A DNA stretch of 15,728 nucleotides from JBHJGU01 sp050331475 (GTDB lineage: Bacteria > Pseudomonadota > Alphaproteobacteria > Caulobacterales > Maricaulaceae), in NCBI GenBank assembly GCA_050331475.1, contig JBHJGU010000009.1, forward strand, positions 1 through 15,728. Direction: 5' to 3'. Below the pieces are notes generated by a model that did not search any database, was not told the origin of the DNA, and saw only the letters and a list, made by a program, of their open reading frames with translations. The position numbers and the translations under genes were made by a program. This document shows positions 1 to 5,338 of the stretch, piece by piece (the stretch's first letter is position 1; each line of letters opens with the position of its first letter).

Positions 1-2
1 AG

Positions 3-356
3 GCTCTCGTCGCCGGGCGCTTTCCCAACTTACCAGGTTTGGCCCCTTCGGTCCTTCTATCTCGGATTAAACGCCGTATGCATATCTCGCCCCAGAGAGG
101 TCTGACGAATGCGCGGCTTCTGTGCCATGCGCCGTTGGTGATCCCCGAAAACTGTTGGATCCGCGTGGGCAACCAGGTTCGGACCTGGACCCCGGGCGAA
201 CTGTTGATTTTCGACGACTCTGTTGAGCACGAGGCGAAAAACGACAGCAGCGAAACCCGCCTCGTCCTGATTTTCGATATCTGGCGGCCGGAACTCACCG
301 AAGAGGAACGCAACTTTGTGCGCCACCTCTTCGGAGCCATTGAGAGCTTCGGCTAA
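3..356 (+). CDS. Aspartyl/asparaginyl beta-hydroxylase-like protein, C-terminal part (5' truncated)
   Basis: The reading frame is open to the window edge, so the start lies upstream; the TTG at 39 is probably internal. The visible ~117 residues match the C-terminal catalytic domain of the aspartyl/asparaginyl beta-hydroxylase family (2-oxoglutarate/Fe(II) enzymes): GLTNARLLCHAPLVIP, then an RVGNQVRTW stretch, then FDDSVEHEA with the second iron-binding His, then RLVLIFDIWRPEL with the Arg that binds 2-oxoglutarate. The family normally has a His before the GxTN motif (H679 in human AspH, one of only two iron ligands). Here the motif reads ISPQRGLTN, so that His is Gln (codon CAG at 93-95). The protein may therefore be inactive or bind metal differently. 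Its TAA stop overlaps the hppD stop on the other strand. Family assignment is firm; activity is doubtful. Confidence 0.82.
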   Translation, partial: ALVAGRFPNLPGLAPSVLLSRIKRRMHISPQRGLTNARLLCHAPLVIPENCWIRVGNQVRTWTPGELLIFDDSVEHEAKNDSSETRLVLIFDIWRPELTEEERNFVRHLFGAIESFG

Positions 357-1429
357 GCGGCGGGGTCGTCCGCCAAAACGCCGCGGCGGATCTGGTCGAG
401 TTCGATGGATTCGAAAAGCGCTTTGAAATTGCCCTCGCCAAAGCCTTCATTGCCTTTGCGTTGGATGATCTCGAAGAAGATGGGTCCAACGGCGTTTTGG
501 GTGAAGATTTGCAACAACAAGCCTTGGTCTTTGGACGGCGCGCCATCAATTAGGATCTTGTTCGCCTGTAGTCGCGCGATGTCCTCGCCATGATCGGTTC
601 CAACGCGGCCCGGGATCCCTTCATAATAAGTGTCCGGCGTGTCTTGGAACGGTACGCCGCGAGCGCGCAGCTGCTCGACCGTGGCGTAGATATCGTCAGT
701 CCCTAAGGCGATATGCTGAATGCCCTCGCCATTGTAGTCACGCAAGAATTCTTCGATCTGAGATTTATCGTCCTGGGATTCGTTCAGCGGGATCCGGATT
801 TTCCCGCAAGGGCTGGTCATGGCTTTGGACACCAATCCCGTCAGCTTGCCCTCAATGTCGAAATACCGGATCTCGCGGAAGTTGAAGATCCGCTCATAAT
901 AATCCGCCCACTGATCCATGTTGCCGCGCTCGAGATTGTGTGTCAGGTGGTCGAGATATGTCAGCCCGGCGCTCTGGGCCGCTTCGTCAGCGCCGGGAAG
1001 AGGTTGAAAATCCACATCATAGATCGTTTTGGCGCCGTAACGATCGACCAGATAAACATTCGCCCCGCCAATCCCTTTGATCGCGGGAAGATTAAGCTCC
1101 ATCGGCCCCACAGGGCTTTCGACGGGCTCCGCACCGCGCTCCAGCGCCTTCGCGAAGGCGGCTTGCGCGTCCTTGACGCGGAAAGCCATGGCGTTGGCGC
1201 CCTGGCTGTGAACGTCGCGAAACGCCGCTGGTTGGCCCGACGGCTCTAAATTCAGTAGAAAATTGATGTCGCCCTGCTTGTACCACACGACGTTTTTCGA
1301 ACGGTGCTTGGCCACCGCCGTGAAGCCCAGGCTTTCGAAGAGAGCCGCCAGCGCGTCGGGTTCCGGCGCTGTGAACTCAACGAATTCAAAGCCGTCCGTG
1401 CCTAAAGGATTGTCGAACAGATCGCTCAT
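353..1429 (-). CDS. hppD: 4-hydroxyphenylpyruvate dioxygenase
   Basis: This cytosolic non-heme iron enzyme converts 4-hydroxyphenylpyruvate to homogentisate, the second step of tyrosine breakdown. The 358-residue length matches bacterial HPPDs. The three iron ligands are visible: His161 in LDHLTHN, His239 in GIQHIALGTDD and Glu320 in FFEIIQRKG, close to the His161/His240/Glu322 set known from Pseudomonas. The C-terminal GFGEGNFKALFESIE block is also typical. I chose the ATG at 1427-1429 because GAGGA lies 7 bases upstream and the protein then begins MSDLFDNPLGTDGFEFVEF as family members do; the frame could extend to 1486, but that adds residues with no family likeness. It diverges from the FAA hydrolase and maiA genes, which act later in the same pathway. 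Confidence 0.95.
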   Translation of the reverse strand: MSDLFDNPLGTDGFEFVEFTAPEPDALAALFESLGFTAVAKHRSKNVVWYKQGDINFLLNLEPSGQPAAFRDVHSQGANAMAFRVKDAQAAFAKALERGAEPVESPVGPMELNLPAIKGIGGANVYLVDRYGAKTIYDVDFQPLPGADEAAQSAGLTYLDHLTHNLERGNMDQWADYYERIFNFREIRYFDIEGKLTGLVSKAMTSPCGKIRIPLNESQDDKSQIEEFLRDYNGEGIQHIALGTDDIYATVEQLRARGVPFQDTPDTYYEGIPGRVGTDHGEDIARLQANKILIDGAPSKDQGLLLQIFTQNAVGPIFFEIIQRKGNEGFGEGNFKALFESIELDQIRRGVLADDPAA

Positions 1430-1562
1430 GGGCGCGTCCTCGTGTCGGTCTCGCATCAGGGGGCCGCGAATGACGCGACCGGTCACCCCTCACATGCGGC
1501 TGAACGCCGCCTAATGCAACGGCTTTGCCCTCATACGCATCGGCGCTAGACCCCAAGAGATC
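1430..1562. promoter_or_regulatory. Divergent intergenic region hppD / FAA hydrolase with candidate promoter and inverted repeat
   Basis: This 133-bp gap must hold the promoters for both tyrosine-catabolic units. On the plus strand TTGCCCT (1525-1531), a 13-base gap and GCTAGACC (1545-1552) resemble the Caulobacter-type housekeeping consensus TTGACGS-N10-14-GCTANAWC. Transcription would then start only a few bases before the ATG at 1563. A perfect short inverted repeat, GCGGC-TGAAC-GCCGC (1496-1510), sits between the two starts and could be an operator. No specific regulator can be named. Confidence 0.3.
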
Positions 1563-2255
1563 ATGACTGCGTTCGTTCTTCCCCCGCCGCCGATCCCGAG
1601 CTTGGCCGTCCGCAACATGGCGGCGCGCTTCCCGATCGGCCGGGTGTTCTGCATCGGCAAAAACTATGCCGATCATGTGGTGGAGATGGGCGGCGATCCC
1701 GCCTCCGATCCGCCGGTGGTGTTCCTCAAACCCGCCTCATCGGTGGTCGAGAGCCCTGCGAACCTGGCCTACCCGAAGGCGACGCGGGATCTGCACCATG
1801 AAGTCGAACTCGTCCTGGCGCTAAAGGCGGGCGAACCCCGGCTCGACAGCGTGTTCGGCTATGCGGCCGGGCTCGACCTCACGCGGCGGGATTTGCAAGC
1901 CGCCGCCAAAGCCAAAGGCGGCCCGTGGGATGCGGCGAAAAGCTTTGAGGGCGCGGCGATCGTCTCGCCCATCGCGCCGGTCGCCGACATCGGACATCCA
2001 GAGCGCGCGCGCATCTGGTTTGAGGCCGACGGGGTGACGCGCCAAGACGGCGATATCGGACAAATGATCCTCAAGCCGCTCGCCGTGCTTCAAGCGCTCG
2101 ATGCCCTATTCGACCTCGCCGCGGGCGATCTGGTGTTCACCGGCACGCCTGCGGGCGTGGGACCGCTCGCGCCGGGCGCTATGGGCCAAGGCGGGGTTGA
2201 GGGGGTGGGCGAGGTGCGCCTCGCCCTGCGCCCCCGGGATACGGCGGCGCCATGA
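1563..2255 (+). CDS. Fumarylacetoacetate hydrolase family protein (probable fumarylacetoacetase step)
   Basis: The 230-residue protein belongs to the FAH family that hydrolyses C-C bonds in acylpyruvates such as fumarylacetoacetate or fumarylpyruvate. Visible hallmarks are GRVFCIGKNYADHVVEMG, VVFLKPASSVV, the metal-binding LHHEVELVLAL (Glu80, Glu82) with Asp105 in GYAAGLDLTRRDLQ, the GGPWDAAKSFEGAA loop and the late TGTPAGVGPL motif. It is the short (NagK-like) type, not the ~420-residue eukaryotic-type fumarylacetoacetase. The neighbouring hppD and maiA make fumarylacetoacetate the most likely substrate; fumarylpyruvate of the gentisate pathway is the alternative. An AAGAGA ribosome binding site lies just before the ATG. 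The stop overlaps the maiA start as ATGA, so the two are translationally coupled. Confidence 0.88.
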   Translation: MTAFVLPPPPIPSLAVRNMAARFPIGRVFCIGKNYADHVVEMGGDPASDPPVVFLKPASSVVESPANLAYPKATRDLHHEVELVLALKAGEPRLDSVFGYAAGLDLTRRDLQAAAKAKGGPWDAAKSFEGAAIVSPIAPVADIGHPERARIWFEADGVTRQDGDIGQMILKPLAVLQALDALFDLAAGDLVFTGTPAGVGPLAPGAMGQGGVEGVGEVRLALRPRDTAAP

Positions 2256-2902
2256 GCGGGTTGGTTCTGCACGGCTATTGGCGCTCGGGCACAAGCTATC
2301 GGGTGCGGCTGGCTTTGGCGCTGAAAGGGCTCGACTATGTCCATGCGGGCGTCGATCTGCGCGGCGGTGAACAAAGCGCTGTGCGTTATCGTGCGCTGTC
2401 CCCCCAAGGCTTGGTTCCCAGCTTGGAGACGCCCCACGGCGTGTTGGTGCAATCGCCTGCGATCTTGGAATGGCTTGACGAGGTTTACGCCGATCCGCCG
2501 CTGTTGCCGACCGACCCGTTTGCGCGCGCTCAGGTGCGCGCTATGGCCATGGTGATCGGGTGCGACATCCATCCCCTGAACAATTTGCGCGTTCTCAAAG
2601 CGCTTCGGGCGCGCGGCCAGGATCAAGACGCGGTCAATGCGTGGGCCGCGCAATGGTGCGCCGACGGCTTCGCGGCCCTGGAATCGTTGATTGAGCGCTA
2701 CGACGCGGGCGGGCCGTTCGCCGCCGGCGAAGCGCCGGGCTTCGTGGAGTGCTACCTCCTGCCCCAGCTTTATAGCGCGCGCCGATTTGACGTGGCTCTG
2801 GCCCCCTACGCCCGACTGCTCGCCATCGAAGCGGCCTGCGACACGGTTGACGCGATGGCGGCGGCCCATCCCGACCGGCAGCCCGACGCCGATCCGGCTT
2901 AG
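2252..2902 (+). CDS. maiA: Maleylacetoacetate isomerase (zeta-class glutathione S-transferase)
   Basis: This cytosolic enzyme uses glutathione to isomerise maleylacetoacetate to fumarylacetoacetate in homogentisate breakdown. At 216 residues it has the usual length. The N-terminal thioredoxin-like domain carries GYWRSGTSYRVRLALALKG, the counterpart of the zeta-class Ser-Ser-x-S motif (the first Ser, residue 12, is kept), followed by LSPQGLVPSLE and the glutathione-binding QSPAILEWLDE. The helical domain has the zeta signature CDIHPLNNLRVL. The start overlaps the FAA-hydrolase stop by ATGA. The TAG stop overlaps the stop of ccmE on the other strand (2899-2902). With hppD and the FAA hydrolase it supplies three of the four steps from hydroxyphenylpyruvate to fumarate; the dioxygenase hmgA must be elsewhere. 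Confidence 0.92.
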   Translation: MSGLVLHGYWRSGTSYRVRLALALKGLDYVHAGVDLRGGEQSAVRYRALSPQGLVPSLETPHGVLVQSPAILEWLDEVYADPPLLPTDPFARAQVRAMAMVIGCDIHPLNNLRVLKALRARGQDQDAVNAWAAQWCADGFAALESLIERYDAGGPFAAGEAPGFVECYLLPQLYSARRFDVALAPYARLLAIEAACDTVDAMAAAHPDRQPDADPA

Positions 2903-3333
2903 CTGCCCGCGGTCTGCGCCCGGTCCAGCGCCTCTTTGACTTCCGGGGGCACGTATTTCTCATCATGCTTGGCGAGTACGGTGGAGGCGAGAAACACCCC
3001 CTCCTCGCTCAATGCGCCTTGGGCCACCACGCCTTGGCCCTCCCGGAATAAATCCGGCAGAACGCCCGTGTAACGCACCTCGACGGCGTCGACGAAGTCC
3101 GTGACCTCGAAGATGGCGTCCAGCCCGTCCCGGCGCACCGAGCCTTCCTCCACCATGCCGCCCAGCCGAAAGGTGCGCCCGGGCGCCAGCTCCGCCTCGG
3201 CCAATTCCGAGGGACTATAGAACAGCGCAATGTTTTCGCTCAGCGCGCTGAGCGCCAAGCCCGCCGCGGCGACCACCGCAAGCGCGCCCAATCCGATCAG
3301 GGCGAGTCGTTGATTGCGTCGCTTCGGGGCCAT
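2899..3333 (-). CDS. ccmE: Cytochrome c maturation protein CcmE (heme chaperone)
   Basis: CcmE is the membrane-anchored periplasmic heme chaperone that binds heme covalently and hands it from CcmABCD to CcmF/CcmH. The 144-residue protein has a basic N-terminus (MAPKRRNQR), one membrane segment at about residues 10-31, the OB-fold core with FRLGGMVEEGSV and FEVTDF, and the heme-attachment motif LAKHDEKYVPPEV with His123 and Tyr127 (HDEKY against the common HDENY). The ATG at 3331-3333 has AAAGGA 6 bases upstream; the frame stays open further upstream but without family likeness. It is on the opposite strand from, and about 3.3 kb away from, the rest of the ccm genes, behind two lipoprotein genes. 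Its first ~18 codons and upstream 62 bases have been copied into the neighbouring chimeric lipoprotein gene. Confidence 0.93.
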   Translation of the reverse strand: MAPKRRNQRLALIGLGALAVVAAAGLALSALSENIALFYSPSELAEAELAPGRTFRLGGMVEEGSVRRDGLDAIFEVTDFVDAVEVRYTGVLPDLFREGQGVVAQGALSEEGVFLASTVLAKHDEKYVPPEVKEALDRAQTAGS

Positions 3334-4246
3334 GGACGATCCTTTAATCCGGGTCATTTTGCGTGGAAAGAACATCGTTCGCCGCCGCCGGCGTATCAAG
3401 GCTGCGCGGGGATCCCCATGCCCTGGAGATCGCACGCGTCCGGTTCGACCCCTTTTTCGATCCCCAAGGCCACGAGCGCCGCACCCTCGGCCAGGAGCAG
3501 CGCCCGGCCGTTCCATGCCCTCCAGGTCTCTGGCGGCGGCAGGGCGGCTAGCCCCTCAAGGCGCATCACCCCCGCAAACTCGGGCTGCGGAAGATGCTCA
3601 TAGAATATGCAGCCCCGATAGAGCATCGCCGGATCGGTTTCGATCCGGCGGATGAGCACGTAGACCCCACCGTCCAATCCACCGACCCAAACAGCGTCCT
3701 CTGGCACATGGGCCGGGCGGACGTCCGGTATGGGGGGATCGCAAGCCGACAATCCCAGCGCCGCCAGACCGATCAGGGCGAGTCGTTGATTGCGTCGCTT
3801 CGGGGCCATCGGGGGTCCTTTAATCCGGGTCGCTGTGCGTGGCGGAACCATCGTTCGCCGCCATCGGCGTATCAAGGCTGCGCGGGGATCCCCATCCCCT
3901 CGAGATCGCACGCGTCCGGTTCGACCCCCTTTTCGATCCCCAAGGCCACGAGCGCCGCCCCCTCGGGCAGGTGCAACTTCCGACCGTTCCATCCCCCCCA
4001 GGCCTCTGGCGGCGGCAGGGCGGCTAGCCCCTCAAGGCGCATCGCCCCCGCAAAGGCGGGCTGCGGAAGATACTCATAGAATATGCAGCCCCGATAGAGC
4101 ATCGCCGGATCGGTTTCGATCCGCCGGATGAGCACGTAGACCCCACCGTCGGGTCCACCGACCCAAATAGCGTCCTCCGGCACATGGGCCGGGCGAACGT
4201 CCGGTATCGGGGGATCGCAAGCCGACAATCCCAGCGCCGCCGCCAG
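3295..4246. repeat. 476-bp direct tandem duplication spanning the ccmE 5' end and the lipoprotein gene
   Basis: Two copies, about 3295-3770 and 3771-4246, align with a constant offset of 476 bases and no indels. Examples are GATCAGGGCGAGTCGTTGAT at 3295 and 3771, the stop codons at 3396 and 3872, and GCAAGCCGACAATCCC at 3741 and 4217. I count roughly 40 mismatches by eye, so about 90% identity. Each unit carries the 5' end of ccmE (or its copy), the 62-base spacer and most of a lipoprotein gene. The join falls in a GC-rich stretch shared by both parents (AGCGCC/AGCGCGCCC), consistent with microhomology-mediated joining between ccmE codon ~18 and lipoprotein codon ~16. Confidence 0.92.
3396..3809 (-). 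CDS. Chimeric lipoprotein: CcmE-derived signal peptide fused to a duplicated lipoprotein (candidate immunity-type)
   Basis: The 137-residue product starts MAPKRRNQRLALIGL, identical to the first 15 residues of CcmE, then switches to LGLSACDPPIPDV of the upstream lipoprotein. The hybrid N-terminus still makes a sound lipoprotein signal: basic n-region, short hydrophobic stretch and lipobox LSAC with Cys23. Asp at +2 suggests inner-membrane retention by the enterobacterial rule. The mature ~114 residues differ from the upstream copy at about 12 positions, 7 of them within the short segment around ETWRAWNGRALLLAEG. Two Cys (in YRGCIF and DACDL) are shared by both copies and could form a disulfide. 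The ATG at 3807-3809 and its AAAGGA-type ribosome binding site come from the ccmE copy. Function is unknown; the link to the effector-like pseudogene upstream suggests an immunity role, which is inference. Confidence 0.75.
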   Translation of the reverse strand: MAPKRRNQRLALIGLAALGLSACDPPIPDVRPAHVPEDAVWVGGLDGGVYVLIRRIETDPAMLYRGCIFYEHLPQPEFAGVMRLEGLAALPPPETWRAWNGRALLLAEGAALVALGIEKGVEPDACDLQGMGIPAQP

Positions 4247-4279
4247 CAGCACCCATCCGAACCGCGCGCTCCCGCTCAT
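3872..4279 (-). CDS. Lipoprotein of unknown function (candidate immunity-type protein, parental copy)
   Basis: The 135-residue protein has a classic lipoprotein signal, MSGSARFGWVLLAAALGLSAC with lipobox Cys21 and Asp at +2. The mature part includes VWVGG-type IWVGGPDGGVYVLI, YRGCIFYEYLPQP, a Pro-rich ALPPPEAWGGWNGRKL segment and ends GMGIPAQP. I do not recognise a named family. Its ATG overlaps the stop of the upstream hydrolase pseudogene by ATGA (4276-4279), so the two were made as a coupled pair. Small periplasmic lipoproteins in this position are typical of immunity proteins that protect against a periplasmic effector; that role is inferred from context. It is the parental copy of the downstream chimeric gene, since its own signal peptide is unrelated to CcmE. 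Confidence 0.78.
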   Translation of the reverse strand: MSGSARFGWVLLAAALGLSACDPPIPDVRPAHVPEDAIWVGGPDGGVYVLIRRIETDPAMLYRGCIFYEYLPQPAFAGAMRLEGLAALPPPEAWGGWNGRKLHLPEGAALVALGIEKGVEPDACDLEGMGIPAQP

Positions 4280-4885
4280 GTGTAAACGCCCTCTATGTAT
4301 ACTTCATCGTCTCGGAAGTTATACTGATACTTGGCGAAGTTTTTGTCAAGATAACCAATGTAAATTATTGGAACAGGGTTCCAGGGTTTGGGGACAGATT
4401 TATTACCAATATTGGCGATTTCGAGGGCGAAGTGCAGGCAGTTTTTGGATAACAGCGCATAGGGCTCGCGTCCGGGGTTGCTATCCTGCTTAATTCTCTA
4501 TTCAGCGAGTTCGCGCATCTCCTCGAACTTACCATCGGCGAGGATATACGCGCCGCCGATCCGACCCATCTAGCCGAACATCACAGAGATACGCCGCGAG
4601 CAATGCCGCAAAGACGGTCGTGTCGGATAGCCTGAACTGTCGATTTTGACATTTGGCACAGGCTCATTGCGCACGATCCCGAGTTTTTTTTGGATCAAAG
4701 CGCCCGTATTCGTAGTATTTAGTAAAGCCATCCTTTCCACGGATCAACAGTACGCCAGCATGACCAAGATGGTTTAACTTGATATCGAACTCGATATCAT
4801 TCCAAGCCCAGCTATCTTCTGTAAAAAGGCTGTTTTTTACGACGATCTTGTAGTCCGGAAACACCATCGGAATCACAGCATCCAT
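4276..4885 (-). pseudogene. Decayed permuted papain-fold (LRAT/NlpC-like) hydrolase, type VI effector-like
   Basis: The intact part starts at the ATG at 4883-4885 (AAGGGGG just upstream; a GTG lies six bases earlier) and reads MDAVIPMVFPDYKIVV, then LNHLGHAGVLLIRGKDG and TKYYEYGRFDPKK. A run of eight A (T8 at 4684-4691 on the plus strand) then shifts the frame and stops it at 4664. Dropping one A restores LGIVRNEPVPNVKIDSSGYP and a continuous frame to the TGA at 4276-4278, interrupted only by TAG at 4570-4572 and 4498-4500. Both sit where Gln (CAG) would fit, as in the stretch ending RELAE before the second stop. The repaired protein has 202 codons. His42 in the first strand and Cys149 in LLSKNCLHFALEIA give the His-then-Cys order of permuted papain folds. 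It resembles type VI secretion amidase/lipase effectors from memory; no search was run. The DNA is clearly more AT-rich than its surroundings, which suggests transfer. Confidence 0.8.
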
Positions 4886-4891
4886 AGCCAC

Positions 4892-5338
4892 CCCCTTCCG
4901 TTCACCGAAACTCTCAAATTAAGCCGTTACATTGAACCGCACGCTCATTTGAGCATTGCCAAACAGCTTGATGGCGTACGCAAACGCAATCAAGTGGAAA
5001 GGCGCCCATCCGGCGACGCCAGGAACCGGGTCGCAGCGCGGACCTGACCTCTGTTTTCGCCTATGCGCCCCGACCGTGCCGCCGCTGCGCCAGGTCGCCG
5101 CAGTCTAACGACGCGCAAACTTGACGCGGCGGGCACGGTGCGCTTCACCCCGTATTCAGCCTTATGTGGGCGAATTGCGCCGGATATCTCAGCGCGTGTC
5201 TGCTTGACGAACCCGCCCATGCGACCACTTCACGCGATCATGACCGCTGTAAAACCGGCCTACTCAGTGGCAACATCCTTTTGACTGTTCTCGAAAGACG
5301 CGTAATCGCATCTCATTCTTAGTAAAGACAGAGCCCTT
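4892..5338. other. Intergenic region between the hydrolase pseudogene and hemA
   Basis: No convincing complete gene lies in these 447 bases; the short frames here have no family likeness. On the minus strand the frame ending in TAA at 4919-4921 reads protein-like over its last ~30 codons (AYAIKLFGNAQMSVRF) and may be the remnant tail of another lost gene. Three TTGAC hexamer-like motifs occur on the plus strand (5121, 5204, 5281), the last forming the best promoter candidate for hemA. Confidence 0.5.
5281..5307 (+). promoter_or_regulatory. Candidate hemA promoter
   Basis: TTGACTG (5281-5287), a 12-base spacer and GCGTAATC (5300-5307) fit the Caulobacter-type consensus TTGACGS-N10-14-GCTANAWC at most positions. 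The predicted transcript would have a leader of about 25 bases before the hemA ATG at 5339. This is a motif match only. Confidence 0.35.

Noticed and set aside
1430..1486. Upstream start for hppD
   Set aside because: The extra 19 residues look like translated leader; the ATG at 1429 has a good ribosome binding site and gives the family N-terminus.
3334..3516. Upstream start for ccmE (and the parallel one at 3810-3992 for the chimeric gene)
   Set aside because: The open extension runs over the neighbouring lipoprotein gene in another frame; MAPKRRNQ with AAAGGA upstream is a proper start.
4498..4572. Amber readthrough or pyrrolysine use in the hydrolase
   Set aside because: The gene also has a frameshift, and nothing else in the window suggests recoding.
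4684..4691. A8 run as a phase-variation switch
   Set aside because: Two further in-frame TAG codons downstream mean that restoring the frame would not give a full protein, so plain decay is simpler.
4990..5284. Short frames on both strands (4990-5220 minus, 5063-5284 plus)
   Set aside because: No ribosome binding site, no recognisable motifs, and composition typical of spurious GC-rich frames.
5281..5295. FNR-type box (TTGAC...TCGAA) upstream of hemA
   Set aside because: Spacing and half-sites do not fit TTGAT-N4-ATCAA; it fits better as a -35 element.
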